A stretch of DNA of 64,000 bases, from NCBI RefSeq assembly GCF_001519075.1, contig NZ_KQ954246.1:558001-622000 (forward strand), written 5' to 3'. The notes under the pieces were generated by a model. That model ran no database searches and was not told the DNA's origin. It saw only the letters and a program-made list of their open reading frames with translations. The position numbers were made by a program, and so were the translations under genes. Within the stretch, counting starts at the first letter, position 1. The number at the start of each line of letters is the position of its first letter. This DNA comes from Novosphingobium fuchskuhlense. Its GTDB lineage: Bacteria; Pseudomonadota; Alphaproteobacteria; Sphingomonadales; Sphingomonadaceae. Of the stretch, positions 38,549-48,013 are shown one piece after another.

Positions 38549-38947
38549 TTAGGCCATCGCGCTCATGATTGCCCAGATCGCAAGGCCAAGCAGGGTGAGC
38601 AAGGTGATGAGGGTGCCGATCATGCGCCCGATGGCAAAGCTGCCGCCATCCATGCCAAGGCCATGCATCACCCGGCCCGCCAGATAGACGCCCGCCACCA
38701 CCGCCAGCGCAGGACTGCCGGGGTTGGCCAGTTCCAGCGCGGCAATCAGCACCAGCACGATCGGGGTGTTCTCGTTGAAGTTCGCATGGGCGCGCATGCG
38801 GCGGATCAGCTTGTCGTTCCCGCCGTCGCCGACCGAGACCTTTTCGGCCGTGCGCACCTGGCCGCAGCGGATCGAGAGCCAGATGTTGATGAGCGCGGCC
38901 GCGGCCACGGCGCCCAGCGTGATGGGCAGCACGAGAGGTAAAGTCAT
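38549..38947 (-). CDS. MAPEG family membrane protein
   Basis: The 132-residue protein has about four membrane helices. The conserved inner block RRMRAHANFNENTPIVLVLIAALE is the MAPEG signature, with Arg, His and Asn near the glutathione-binding site, and the C-terminal half contains AGRVMHGLGM. Bacterial MAPEG proteins are glutathione-related membrane enzymes of mostly unknown function. It converges with the MBL-fold hydrolase gene 18 bases away. If that neighbour is a glutathione thioesterase, both could act in glutathione metabolism. A possible promoter (ATACCAT) lies upstream on the minus strand. Confidence 0.85.
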   Translation of the reverse strand: MTLPLVLPITLGAVAAAALINIWLSIRCGQVRTAEKVSVGDGGNDKLIRRMRAHANFNENTPIVLVLIAALELANPGSPALAVVAGVYLAGRVMHGLGMDGGSFAIGRMIGTLITLLTLLGLAIWAIMSAMA

Positions 38948-39191
38948 GTTCAGGTATCCCCTTTTTTGGTTTATGGTATTGCACCCCGCGTCCTCCTAGC
39001 GGAGCGGCGCTTGCAAAGCATCCAGAAATCCGTATAGGCGCGCCTTCGCCCGCGATTGGCGACTCCAGCCTGCTGCCGAATTCCCGTTGGGCCGCCATCT
39101 TCAGGGCGTCCCAACAGGGGTTGTGTGCAGGGCGGGATTTGCTTATCGCGCTAGCCCGTAGACGACTTTTAGATCAGGAACAGGTGCCGCG

Positions 39192-39371
39192 ATGGCCGTC
39201 CCCAAAAGAAAGACCTCGCCCTCTCGCCGGGGCATGCGTCGCAGCCACGATGCGCTGAAGGCCGAAGCCTTCCACGAATGCTCCAACTGTGGTGAACTCA
39301 AGCGCCCGCACATGCTGTGCGGTGCCTGCGGGCACTACAACGGCCGCGAGATCATCGCCGTCGGCCTCTGA
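39192..39371 (+). CDS. rpmF: 50S ribosomal protein L32
   Basis: A 59-residue ribosomal protein starting [22 protein letters not shown]. Two CxxC pairs ([18 protein letters not shown]) are zinc-ligand cysteines. The ATG at 39192 follows AGGTG at suitable distance. It leads the usual rpmF-plsX-fabH cluster linking ribosome and membrane-lipid synthesis; plsX starts 28 bases later. The 244-base gap upstream contains no gene and should hold the promoter, but I see no clear -35/-10 pair. Confidence 0.96.
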   Translation: MAVPKRKTSPSRRGMRRSHDALKAEAFHECSNCGELKRPHMLCGACGHYNGREIIAVGL

Positions 39372-39399
39372 TTTCGGCTGAGGGGGAGACAGCCGGGCT

Positions 39400-40485
39400 A
39401 TGGCTTTGCCGCGTATCGCCGTCGATGCGATGGGCGGCGATGTAGGCGTGCGCGTCATGGTTGAAGGCGCCGCGCTTGCGCGCCGTCAACATGACCAGTT
39501 CAAGTTCCTGCTGGTGGGAGACGAGGGCGCGATCAAGCAGGCCCTCGAAGCTCACCCGAACCTGCGCGCGGCTTCCGAAATCCTTCACGCGCCTGATGTC
39601 GTGGCTGGTGATGAAAAACCGACCCAGGCCCTGCGCCGCGCCCGCACCACATCGATGGGCCTCGCGATCGAGGCGGTGAAGAGCGGCGAGGCGGGGGCAG
39701 CCGTAAGCGCTGGCAATACCGGCGCGCTCATGGCGATGTCGAAAGTCGCGCTGCGCACGATGCCGGGCATCGACCGGCCGGCGCTGGCCGCACTGGTGCC
39801 TACGCTCGGTGATCACGATCTCGTCATGCTCGATCTCGGTGCCAACACCGAATGCGACGCGCGCAATCTTGTCCAGTTCGCGATCATGGGCGCGGCCTAT
39901 GCGCGCGTCGTCCACGGGCAGGACGAGCCCCGCGTGCGGCTGCTCAATATCGGCACCGAAGACATCAAGGGCACCGACGAGCTGCGCGAGGCGGCCGCGA
40001 TGCTCAAGCAGGCGGGTGAGGCGCTGGCCTTCCGCTTCGATGGCTTCACCGAGGCGGACAAGCTCTCGCGCGGGGACATCGACGTCGTCGTCACCGACGG
40101 CTTCACCGGCAATATCGCGCTGAAGGCGATGGAAGGCGCGGCGCGCTTCGTCGCCGATCTCCTGCGTCGCAGCTTTTCGAGCTCGCTGCGTTCGAAATTC
40201 GGCTTCCTCATTTCAAAGCCGGCGACCGAACTGCTCAAACATCATCTGGATCCCAACAATCACAATGGCGCAGTGTTCCTCGGTCTCAACGGTGTCGTCG
40301 TGAAAAGCCACGGCAGCGCCTCTGCGCTCGGCGTCGCCCATGCGGTCGCGGTCACCGCGCGCCTGCTGTCCGAACGGCTGACGGAACGCATCGCGGCAGA
40401 CCTTGCCCGGGTTGGCGAGGAAACCATGCGCGGCACCGCAGCGCGGGTGCGGCCCGCTCCCGAAGCACCGGGAGCCGGTGCATGA
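39400..40485 (+). CDS. plsX: Phosphate acyltransferase PlsX
   Basis: The 361-residue enzyme makes acyl-phosphate from acyl-ACP for phospholipid synthesis at the membrane surface. The N-terminal [11 protein letters not shown] and the [15 protein letters not shown] block are diagnostic, and the C-terminal [15 protein letters not shown] is complete. Its TGA overlaps the fabH ATG (ATGA), so translation is coupled. It sits in rpmF-plsX-fabH order. The start follows a GGGGGAGA ribosome site. Confidence 0.97.
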   Translation: MALPRIAVDAMGGDVGVRVMVEGAALARRQHDQFKFLLVGDEGAIKQALEAHPNLRAASEILHAPDVVAGDEKPTQALRRARTTSMGLAIEAVKSGEAGAAVSAGNTGALMAMSKVALRTMPGIDRPALAALVPTLGDHDLVMLDLGANTECDARNLVQFAIMGAAYARVVHGQDEPRVRLLNIGTEDIKGTDELREAAAMLKQAGEALAFRFDGFTEADKLSRGDIDVVVTDGFTGNIALKAMEGAARFVADLLRRSFSSSLRSKFGFLISKPATELLKHHLDPNNHNGAVFLGLNGVVVKSHGSASALGVAHAVAVTARLLSERLTERIAADLARVGEETMRGTAARVRPAPEAPGAGA

Positions 40486-41459
40486 CGCTACGTTCGGTCA
40501 TTCGCGGCAGCGGTTCCGCGCTTCCTGTCCGCGCGGTTCCCAATGCCGAGCTTGCCAGCATGGTCGACACGACCGACGAGTGGATCGTCGAGCGCACCGG
40601 CATCCGCAACCGCCACATTGCGGGCGCGGGCGAGACAACGGCGACGCTGGCCACCGAGGCCTGCCGCAAGGCGCTCGAAGCGGCCGGCATCGAAGCGGCC
40701 TCGATCGATCTCATCGTGCTTGGCACGTGCAGCCCGGACCAGACCTTCCCGGCTTCCGCGACGATCGTCCAGAACGCGCTCGGTTGCCGCGGCGGTATCG
40801 CGTTCGATGTCGCCGCGGTCTGCTCGGGCTTCCTCTATGCGCTGGGCACGGCTGATGCGCTGCTGCGCACCGGCATGGCAAAGCGTGCGCTGGTCATCGG
40901 CGCCGAAACCATGAGCCGCCTGCTCGATTGGGAAGATCGCACCACCTGCGTGCTGTTTGGCGACGGCGCTGGCGCGATCGTGCTCGAAGCGGTCGATGTG
41001 GACGAGAGCGATCCGTCCGCGCCCGGCATTCTGGCCACCCGGCTCCACGCCGATGGCGCGCACAACGAACTGCTCCACATGGACGGCGGCCCTTCCAGCA
41101 CTGGTACGGTCGGCAAGCTGCGCATGAAGGGCCGCGAGGTGTTCCGCCATGCCGTGGTCAACCTTGCCGCCGTCCTCGAGGAAGTGCTCGAGGCCACCGG
41201 CCATGTGCCGGCGGATATCGATTGGGTGGTCCCGCACCAGGCCAATGCGCGCATCCTCGATGCGACCGCGCGCAAGCTCGGCCTGCCGGGGGAAAAGGTG
41301 GTGGTGACGGTCGATCGCCACGCCAATACCAGCGCGGCCTCGGTCCCGCTCGCCTTCGATACCGCGGTGCGCGACGGCCGGATCAAGCCCGGCGATCTCG
41401 TGATGTTCGAGGCGATGGGCGGCGGATTCACCTGGGGAGCCAGCCTCGTCCGCGTGTGA
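40482..41459 (+). CDS. fabH: Beta-ketoacyl-ACP synthase III
   Basis: This 325-residue enzyme starts fatty-acid synthesis by condensing acetyl-CoA with malonyl-ACP. The catalytic triad is Cys114 ([10 protein letters not shown]), His252 (PHQANARI) and Asn282 (HANTSAAS). Length is standard. It overlaps plsX by four bases. A 149-base gap to ihfA follows and is AT-richer than its surroundings, suggesting that ihfA has its own promoter. Confidence 0.97.
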   Translation: MTLRSVIRGSGSALPVRAVPNAELASMVDTTDEWIVERTGIRNRHIAGAGETTATLATEACRKALEAAGIEAASIDLIVLGTCSPDQTFPASATIVQNALGCRGGIAFDVAAVCSGFLYALGTADALLRTGMAKRALVIGAETMSRLLDWEDRTTCVLFGDGAGAIVLEAVDVDESDPSAPGILATRLHADGAHNELLHMDGGPSSTGTVGKLRMKGREVFRHAVVNLAAVLEEVLEATGHVPADIDWVVPHQANARILDATARKLGLPGEKVVVTVDRHANTSAASVPLAFDTAVRDGRIKPGDLVMFEAMGGGFTWGASLVRV

Positions 41460-41608
41460 TTTCCCCAATCTCGAACGGTTCGCGATGCAGTTTTCGTTGC
41501 GGACCAATGGATTGGCCGATAAAATAATATGGAAAGCGGATTGTAAAGCGTGGCGGACACTGTATTGTGTCAAGCCAGCTTGTCGCTTTTTTATCGGGGG
41601 AATCAGGG

Positions 41609-41908
41609 ATGCGTTCAGTAGGGACTCTTACTCGCGCTGATCTTGCAGAGAGCATCAATCGCCGTGTCGGCCTGTCGCGGGCGGATTCGCTGGGCATGGT
41701 CGAATCCATTCTCGATCACATGTGCGAGGCGCTGGCAGAGGGCGAGAATGTAAAGATTTCCGGATTCGGAACCTTTCTGCTACGCGACAAGGCACAGCGC
41801 ATCGGTCGCAATCCCAAGACCGGTGTCGAAGTGCCCATCACCCCGCGCCGCGTCATGACGTTCCGCGCAAGCCAGATGCTGAAGGACCGGATTGCTGCAA
41901 GCAGTTGA
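41609..41908 (+). CDS. ihfA: Integration host factor subunit alpha
   Basis: The 99-residue DNA-bending protein starts [27 protein letters not shown]. The DNA-binding arm segment [23 protein letters not shown] and the [14 protein letters not shown] turn are typical of IHF alpha. The ATG at 41609 is behind CAGGGA; the open frame extends 14 codons further, without similarity. The following MerR-type gene overlaps its 3' end, a usual arrangement in alphaproteobacteria. Confidence 0.95.
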   Translation: MRSVGTLTRADLAESINRRVGLSRADSLGMVESILDHMCEALAEGENVKISGFGTFLLRDKAQRIGRNPKTGVEVPITPRRVMTFRASQMLKDRIAASS

Positions 41909-42350
41909 TACCCCGGGATCGGTGCCGCCTGCCCCTCCTGCCTTCGCTGATGGCAAGGAGCCCGATGCCCTGCGCACGATCGGCGAAGTCGCAAAAGCGC
42001 TTGGCCTGAAACAGCACGTCCTGCGCTACTGGGAAGAGCAGTTCCCGATGCTCCGTCCGCTGACCCGCGCCGGCGGCCGCCGCTACTACCGCCCGGAAGA
42101 CGTCGCGCTCGTCGCGCGGATCGACCAGCTTCTCCACCGCGAAGGCTACACCATCCGCGGAGCCCGCCAGGCGCTTTCGGGCAAGGCCCCGGCGAGGCCT
42201 GCGCCGGCTGCCGCGCCCGAAGCTGGCCCGGAACCGGCACCGCGCACCCCCGGCATGCCCGCCGAAGACGAAATCATCGCCGCCATCCGCATCCTGCGCC
42301 GCCATCTCCAAACGATCCGTCACCGTCTGGCGGATGCACTGGAGGACTGA
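41892..42350 (+). CDS. MerR family transcriptional regulator
   Basis: The 152-residue protein has the MerR winged-helix segment from about residue 27 ([26 protein letters not shown]) to the second wing ([21 protein letters not shown]). The tail is Ala/Pro-rich followed by a helix ([24 protein letters not shown]). There are no cysteines for metal sensing. The start is a TTG inside the end of ihfA, so it may be coupled; a GTG about 10 codons later is an alternative. This gene follows ihfA in many sphingomonads. Confidence 0.85.
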   Translation: MLQAVDTPGSVPPAPPAFADGKEPDALRTIGEVAKALGLKQHVLRYWEEQFPMLRPLTRAGGRRYYRPEDVALVARIDQLLHREGYTIRGARQALSGKAPARPAPAAAPEAGPEPAPRTPGMPAEDEIIAAIRILRRHLQTIRHRLADALED

Positions 42351-42544
42351 GAGCGCTGGGCTGTCCCGCGCGGAGCCGCGGGCTTGGGATCTTTGCAGTT
42401 TCCATATGGTCCCACCGCCTCATGCTGCAGTGCAGGTAACTCCGCCATCGGTCTGTTGCGATATCCGCCGAGGCGTTTACCGTGCCTTAGTGCGGATCTG
42501 CTAGTTCTGCGGCACGTTTCCGATAGTCGGAAAGCCGGGGCCGA

Positions 42545-43501
42545 GTGAAAAACATGCTCGATTGGGCAAGCAGCGATGACGAATATCGCGCCAGTCTCAT
42601 TACATATTTGAAAAACGCCTCGCCCGATGTTTGGCATCGTTATGCGCTGAACCACAACTGGGATGATCGGTTGGACGGGCTTTACTGGATTGTCAGTCAG
42701 CCGGAATGCGACAAGGCTACGGCGTTGCTGATCTTTTGGAAGGGCTGTCCAACGGGCTACGACTACGAGACCGAAGAAGCGCAAATGGGAGAAGACGTCT
42801 ACGCCGTTGCGCCAATGCTGCGATACATCTCCGAGCGCTTCAATACGACCGGCTATATCCGTTCAGAAATCGCCTATGACTTTCTCGAAGATCATGGGCT
42901 CAATGATCCTGCGTTCAAGGCGATCAATGAGGCCGGGCGCCACAGCGATCTGGAGGAGCTTGTCGAACGTCAGAAAGGCGTGGCGGATCCGAGGGTCAAA
43001 CTCCATCCCGAGCTGAAGTTGCTGCGGATCGCGGGGCGAAGGGTCGCGGGTCATGACGACGATTTCGATTTCCGCGATTTGTTTGCCGGTAACGTCATGC
43101 TCGATGCATTCGGCATGTTCGCAAGCGTCGCTGGTGCGGGATTTGGTGTTGCATGGGCAACAATGTCCCTGTCCTCGAAAACTGGCGGTCCACTCGTTTG
43201 GATCGCCGCCATTGCCTGCCTTGCCTATTGTCTTCGCAGTGGCGTTGCGAACCTGAGGACCATGAATGCGGCCGTCCATGGCGGCTATAGACTGTCCTCG
43301 TCATGGATTGTGGCGACGGTGGCTCTGGCTGCTGTCGCGGGAATGGCCATTGGCCGCGGTTATTTCTGGATGGCCTCCGGCCATGCAGCTTCGGCGATCG
43401 TACGCTACGGCCTGCTTGCTGTCGCTCTCGTGGCAGCCACAGCCCTTAGCTATGCGCTGGCACGCATCCTCATCAGCCCGCGGGCCATCCGCCTCGCCTG
43501 A
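42545..43501 (+). CDS. DUF4274-domain protein with C-terminal membrane helices
   Basis: The 318-residue frame starts at a GTG (an ATG three codons later is equally possible). The N-terminal part (about 20-75: LKNASPDVWHRYALNHNWDDRL...LYWIVSQPECDKATALLIFW) matches the DUF4274 domain, whose function is unknown. From about 180 on there are four hydrophobic helices (about 190-212, 217-235, 255-275, 283-308). Base composition is visibly less GC-rich than the neighbours and third positions are more mixed. The 194 bases upstream hold only a short CCCGCG/CGCGGG hairpin (near 42367-42384). It looks like an acquired gene. Confidence 0.7.
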   Translation: MKNMLDWASSDDEYRASLITYLKNASPDVWHRYALNHNWDDRLDGLYWIVSQPECDKATALLIFWKGCPTGYDYETEEAQMGEDVYAVAPMLRYISERFNTTGYIRSEIAYDFLEDHGLNDPAFKAINEAGRHSDLEELVERQKGVADPRVKLHPELKLLRIAGRRVAGHDDDFDFRDLFAGNVMLDAFGMFASVAGAGFGVAWATMSLSSKTGGPLVWIAAIACLAYCLRSGVANLRTMNAAVHGGYRLSSSWIVATVALAAVAGMAIGRGYFWMASGHAASAIVRYGLLAVALVAATALSYALARILISPRAIRLA

Positions 43502-43572
43502 ACGAACTGTGGTTTTGTGCGAAATCTCTGCGGCCGCGTGTGCTGGATTTCGAGAGTTGGTAAGCCTCGCAC

Positions 43573-44118
43573 TCAATCGTTGAGCGTCGGCCCCAGCGCC
43601 GGGTCGAGATCGCGTGGCCGCTTCATGGCCACCAGCTTCCCGCAGCGTTCATCCAGATCGGCCCAGCGTTCGATGGCGAGTTCCATCACAGCGAAGGTCG
43701 CGGTCGGGAACTTCACTTCCACGTCCTCGCGCAGCGGGCTGGTGCCGTCATCGGGCACGAGGTCGAAGATCAGGTCCTCAAGGCCCGGATTGTGGCCGAT
43801 CATCAGCACGCTTTCGGGCTCGCCCGATAGCTCGCGCAAGAGGTCGATCAGCGTTGCGGAACTCGCGAGGTAGATCCGGCGGTCCCACTCGACCGGAAAG
43901 CTGTGCCCCCAGGCCTTGCTCGCTTCCTCGATCGTCTCGGCCACGCGCACGGCGGGTGAGGCGATGATGCGCTCGAATGTCAGGCAGGTGCTCTTGATGT
44001 ATTCGCCCATCGCCCGCGCACCGCGCACCCCGCGCGCGTTCAGCGGCCGGTCGAAATCGCGGGCCCGTGCATCCGACCAGTCGGACTTCGCATGGCGCAG
44101 AAGAGCGAGCTTTTTCAA
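43573..44118 (-). CDS. sixA: SixA-type phosphohistidine phosphatase
   Basis: The 181-residue histidine phosphatase has the signature LLRHAKSDWSD, with nucleophile His9, and a second active-site His in MIGHNPGLEDLI. SixA enzymes remove phosphate from histidine in phosphorelay or PTS proteins. Its start overlaps the stop of the upstream helicase gene by four bases (44115-44118), so they are probably co-transcribed. The protein begins MKKLALLRH, leaving no room for a signal peptide. Confidence 0.88.
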   Translation of the reverse strand: MKKLALLRHAKSDWSDARARDFDRPLNARGVRGARAMGEYIKSTCLTFERIIASPAVRVAETIEEASKAWGHSFPVEWDRRIYLASSATLIDLLRELSGEPESVLMIGHNPGLEDLIFDLVPDDGTSPLREDVEVKFPTATFAVMELAIERWADLDERCGKLVAMKRPRDLDPALGPTLND

Positions 44119-46901
44119 GGGCGGGTCTCGTTGATCGGGCTGGCCGGCGCGGGTGCGTCGGCGCCTTCTGAAACACGGCCCGCCACGCTTTGTAAAGCCG
44201 CATCGAGCGTGACGCGGCGCACGGGCGTTCCGGGCGGGAACGCGGTGAGCAGCCGTGAGGGGAAGGCCGAGGAGAGCACCACGAAATGCCCCTTGTCGGT
44301 GCCGGTGCGGATCAGCCGCCCGAAGGCCTGCGCCAGCCGCGCGCGGATGATGCGGTCGTCATGGGCCTGTCCCCCGCCTCCGAACTTCTCCGCATGGGCC
44401 AGCCGCCGTGCGCGGTGGAGGATCGAAGGCTTGGGCCAGGGCACCTGCTCCATCACCACCAGCCGCAGGGAATGGCCCGGCACGTCCACCCCGTCGCGCA
44501 AGGCATCGGTGCCGAGCAGCGAGGCGCGCGGATCATCGCGGAAGATATCGACCAGCGTGCCCGTATCGATCGGATCGACATGCTGGGCAAAGAGCGGCAG
44601 GCCCCCGCGCGCCAGCCGGTCGGCAATCCGGCCGTAGACCGCGCGCAGCCGCCGGATAGCGGTGAACAGGCCGAGCGCGCCGCCGCCAGAAGCCTCGATC
44701 AGCCGCCCATAGGCATTGGCAAGCGCGGGAATATCGCCGCGCGGCACATCGGTCACGATCAGCACTTCGGCGTTGCGCGCATAGTCGAACGGGCTTGCCG
44801 CCGTGAACACCTGCGGCCGCACATCGAGATGCGGCGCTCCGCTGCGCAGGACGGCGCTCGACCAGTCGCCGCTTTGCGTCTCCGCGCCGTCGGTCAGCGT
44901 GGCGGAGGTCATCATCACCCCGTGCGCGCCCGCCAGCACCGCCTCGGCAAAGGGCTTCATCGGATCGAGGTAGCGGCGGTGCAGGCCGATATCCCACTCG
45001 CGCCCTTCGGAGCGTTCGAGCGCCAGCCAGTCGACGAATTCAGGGTCGCCCGGCCCGCCCAGCCGCGCGAGGAGACTGATCCACCCGGCGATCAGGTCCG
45101 TGCGCCAGCCGATGGCCCCGCGCGCGCCTTCGATCCGCGCCCGCGCCGGTCCGTCGAGCCAGTCCGGCCCGTCCTCGATCAGCGCTTCCAGCCGCAGGGC
45201 AAGGCGCATCAAGGGCTGGCGCAGCGCCTCCAGCGCTTCCTGCGCGCGGCCGGCCGTCTCGATGAAGCTGCCGCCCAGCTGCGCTGCCTCGGTCTCCAGC
45301 CCATAGCCCGCTTCCTGCCCGCCGCTCTCGTCGCGCGCGAGCACGAGTTCGCGCGTTTCCGCCAGCAGGTCCTCCAGCGGCCCGAACGGCTCGCCTTCGA
45401 CCACGCGCGCCAGCCAGCCATCGCCGGGCAGGGCGCTCGCCGCCTCGCGTGCATCGGCAATCGCGCGCGCCCCGTCGTCGTCGTAGCTCGCCACATCCGC
45501 CAGACGCGCGGCAAGGCCCCGCCGCCGCCCGCGCTGGTTGCCCTCGGGCCCGATCACCCAGCGCCTGAGTTCCACCGTCTCCGCGCCGGTGAGCGCGGCG
45601 GCAAAGGTGCTGTCCGCCGCCTCGAACACGTGATGGCCTTCGTCGAACACGATGCGCGTCGGCCGCTGCGAAGGCTCGCGCGCGCGGGCGGCGTTGATCA
45701 TCACCAGCGCATGGTTGGCGATCACCAGTTCCGCCCCGGCCGAGGCGCGCGCCGCGCGCTCGATGAAGCATTTGCGGAAATGCGGGCACCCCGCATAGAC
45801 GCATTCGCCGCGCTGGTCGGTCAGCGCGGTGATCCCGCGTTTCCTGAACAGCGTGCCGAGCCAGCCCGGCAAATCGCCGCCGATCATGTCGCCGTCCTGG
45901 CTATAGGCCGCCCAGCGCGCGACGAGCTGCGCCATGATCGCCGGCCGCCCGGTGAACCCGCCCTGCAGCGCGTCTTCCAGATTGAGCAGGCAGAGGTAAT
46001 TCTCGCGCCCCTTGCGGACCACCACCGGAGGGCCGACGCGCCCCGCCTGCGCCGCGCGGTCCGGCGGGAAGGCCGCGCGGCTTTCGCGCCGCAGCTGGCG
46101 CTGCAGCGCCTTGGTATACGTCGAGACCCAGACCGTTCCGCCCGACCGCTCCGCCCAGAGCGAGGCGGGCGCAAGATAGCCGAAGGTCTTGCCGGTGCCG
46201 GTGCCCGCCTGAGCCAGCACCATGTGCGGCTGGCGCTGGCCCCCGCGCGGCGAGAACATTGCGCCCGCCGCCCGGGCATAGGCCTGCTGCGCCGGGCGTG
46301 CTTCCGCGCCGCTGCCGGTCAATTCGGCAAGCCTTGCGGTGATCGCCGCGTCATCGAGCACGATCTGCGCGGGCTGTGGCCGCTCGGGCGCTTCCTCCCA
46401 TTCCGGCAGGCGCGCGAACAGCCAGCGCTCGGCGCGGCTCGGCTGCGCGATGCGGGGGCTTAGCAGCCCGGCCCACGGCCAGCGCAGCCGCACCAGCGAT
46501 TGCAGCGCGCTCCATGCCCCCTCGCGTTCGGGCCAGGCCGGGTCCTCGCACACCGCGAGCAAGGCCTGCGCTGCCGCCTGCAGCAAAGCGGGCACACCGG
46601 CATCGCTGACCGGCTCTGCCAGCCCCAGCGCCTGCGCCAGCCCCTTGGGCGTGGGCACCATGAACCGCGCGGGGTGGATAAAGGCGAACAGCTCCAGCAG
46701 ATCGAGCCCGGAAAGATCGGGGTAGCCCAGCCGGCTCGCCACCAGAGGCGCATTGAGCATGAGCAGCGGCGTATCGGCCGCCGCCATGATCGCCTCGCCC
46801 TTGCCGACAGGGCGCGTGCCCCCAATTCCTTTCTCATGCGCGTCGCGCAGCCAGCAGCCGCTGTGGCTGGCATGGATTGCGGGGATTGAAGTGGCAGCCA
46901 T
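44115..46901 (-). CDS. DinG/XPD-type ATP-dependent DNA helicase
   Basis: The 928-residue superfamily 2 helicase has Walker A AGTGTGKT at 232-239 and a DEGH box at 420-423. Four cysteines between them (about 304, 367, 372, 378) fit the [4Fe-4S] cluster of XPD/DinG helicases. C-terminal motifs include SATLTDGAET, LGTDALRDGVDVPG and QAFGRLIRTGTDKG. The ATG at 46901 fits the family start (xxSIPAIHASHSGCWLRD); the frame is open further to 46973. It should unwind 5'-3' on DNA with R-loops or recombination intermediates. The stop overlaps the sixA start. Confidence 0.9.
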   Translation of the reverse strand: MAATSIPAIHASHSGCWLRDAHEKGIGGTRPVGKGEAIMAAADTPLLMLNAPLVASRLGYPDLSGLDLLELFAFIHPARFMVPTPKGLAQALGLAEPVSDAGVPALLQAAAQALLAVCEDPAWPEREGAWSALQSLVRLRWPWAGLLSPRIAQPSRAERWLFARLPEWEEAPERPQPAQIVLDDAAITARLAELTGSGAEARPAQQAYARAAGAMFSPRGGQRQPHMVLAQAGTGTGKTFGYLAPASLWAERSGGTVWVSTYTKALQRQLRRESRAAFPPDRAAQAGRVGPPVVVRKGRENYLCLLNLEDALQGGFTGRPAIMAQLVARWAAYSQDGDMIGGDLPGWLGTLFRKRGITALTDQRGECVYAGCPHFRKCFIERAARASAGAELVIANHALVMINAARAREPSQRPTRIVFDEGHHVFEAADSTFAAALTGAETVELRRWVIGPEGNQRGRRRGLAARLADVASYDDDGARAIADAREAASALPGDGWLARVVEGEPFGPLEDLLAETRELVLARDESGGQEAGYGLETEAAQLGGSFIETAGRAQEALEALRQPLMRLALRLEALIEDGPDWLDGPARARIEGARGAIGWRTDLIAGWISLLARLGGPGDPEFVDWLALERSEGREWDIGLHRRYLDPMKPFAEAVLAGAHGVMMTSATLTDGAETQSGDWSSAVLRSGAPHLDVRPQVFTAASPFDYARNAEVLIVTDVPRGDIPALANAYGRLIEASGGGALGLFTAIRRLRAVYGRIADRLARGGLPLFAQHVDPIDTGTLVDIFRDDPRASLLGTDALRDGVDVPGHSLRLVVMEQVPWPKPSILHRARRLAHAEKFGGGGQAHDDRIIRARLAQAFGRLIRTGTDKGHFVVLSSAFPSRLLTAFPPGTPVRRVTLDAALQSVAGRVSEGADAPAPASPINETRP

Positions 46902-46998
46902 CGCCCGGCCACTAGAGAGGAAAGGCGGGGTCGGGGCAAGCGCCCCGCTTACGTGGTTCCCCATATGGGCCAAACACCCCGTTGCAGGGCGCTTGCCT

Positions 46999-47024
46999 TA
47001 AACCCGGCAAGGTTCGGCCGTTCT
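46999..47024 (+). promoter_or_regulatory. Candidate sigma-28 (flagellar) promoter of the flagellin gene
   Basis: TAAA and GCCGTTCT are separated by 14 bases, close to the consensus TAAA-N15-GCCGATAA for flagellar sigma factor, about 60 bases before the flagellin ATG. The last four bases match poorly. Confidence 0.35.
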
Positions 47025-47082
47025 GGCCTTTCGGGACATGAACGGAGCCCCACGCTCCGGCCCATAGTGGAGAATGGGAATC

Positions 47083-47964
47083 ATGGCAGTCATCAATACC
47101 AATATCAGCGCGATCCGCGCCTCGAACGCCTCGAACTCTGCGTCGAAGATGGCGGGCGTCGCGATGGAGCGCCTGTCGACCGGCAAGCGCATCAACGGCG
47201 CCAAGGACGATGCGGCGGGCCTCGCGATCACCACCACCATGACCTCGCAGATCAAGGGCATGAGCCAGGGGATCCGCAACGCCAACGACGGCATCAGCTT
47301 TGCCCAGACCGCCGATGGTGCGCTGAACGAAGTGACCGCCATGCTGCAGCGGATCCGCGAACTGGCGATCCAGGCCAAGTCGGCCACCTATACCGATACC
47401 GACCGCACCTCGATGCAGTCCGAAGTTGCCAACCTCACCTCGCAGATCAGCGAAGTGCTGGAAAAGACGACGTTTAACGGCACCAAGCTGTTCACCGTCA
47501 TCGGCGCGGCGCCGGCTGCCGATGGTTCGGACGATGCGACGTTCTCGATCCAGACCGGCAGCAACACCACCGATACGGTCGACCTGCGCAGCAAGGCGAT
47601 CGACGGCACCAAGCTCTTCGGCGGCACCAACACCACCTACGATCCGACGACGACGCCGCAGGCGATCGACGTGAGCACGGCAACGCAGGCCGGCACCACG
47701 ATGGACAACGTCGATGCCGCACTCACCGCGATCAATGTCGCGCGCGCCGAATTCGGTTCGGGCCAGAACCGCCTCGAATCGGTGATCAACAACCTCACCG
47801 ACAACGTGACCAACCTCTCCGACGCGCGGAGCCGCATTCTCGATACCGATTATTCGGCCGAGACGACGGCCATGGCCAAGGCCCAGATCCTGAGCCAGGC
47901 CTCGACCGCGATGATCGCGCAGGCCAACCAGGCGCAGCAGAACGTGCTGTCGCTGCTGAAGTAA
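47083..47964 (+). CDS. fliC: Flagellin
   Basis: The 293-residue filament protein has conserved ends: the N-terminal [39 protein letters not shown] and [29 protein letters not shown], and the C-terminal [28 protein letters not shown] with final NVLSLLK. The variable centre is short. The ATG at 47083 has GGGA/GGAG spacing better than the ATG three codons earlier. It is secreted by the flagellar export gate. No other flagellar structural genes are near. Confidence 0.95.
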   Translation: MAVINTNISAIRASNASNSASKMAGVAMERLSTGKRINGAKDDAAGLAITTTMTSQIKGMSQGIRNANDGISFAQTADGALNEVTAMLQRIRELAIQAKSATYTDTDRTSMQSEVANLTSQISEVLEKTTFNGTKLFTVIGAAPAADGSDDATFSIQTGSNTTDTVDLRSKAIDGTKLFGGTNTTYDPTTTPQAIDVSTATQAGTTMDNVDAALTAINVARAEFGSGQNRLESVINNLTDNVTNLSDARSRILDTDYSAETTAMAKAQILSQASTAMIAQANQAQQNVLSLLK

Positions 47965-47973
47965 CGTATCTAG

Positions 47974-48012
47974 ACCCCCTCCCTTGAGGGGAGAGGGTTG
48001 GGAGAGGGGGAA
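47974..48012. repeat. Dispersed C-rich/G-rich palindromic element, copy C
   Basis: CCCCTCCC-TTGA-GGGGAGAGGG with the downstream GTTGGGAGAGGGG. Its right half of 22 bases is identical to the copy at 11493-11514. It lies between the convergent flagellin and membrane-protein genes, so it may serve as a two-sided terminator. Confidence 0.65.
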
Positions 48013-48013
48013 A

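Noticed and set aside
42351..42544. Possible tRNA gene after the MerR-type regulator, where one often lies in related genomes
   Set aside because: No cloverleaf or GTTCxAxxC arm could be found; only a short CCCGCG/CGCGGG hairpin is present.
46960..46990. Possible sigma-54 promoter (GG...GC) before the flagellin gene
   Set aside because: The GG and GC doublets are about 15 bases apart instead of 10.
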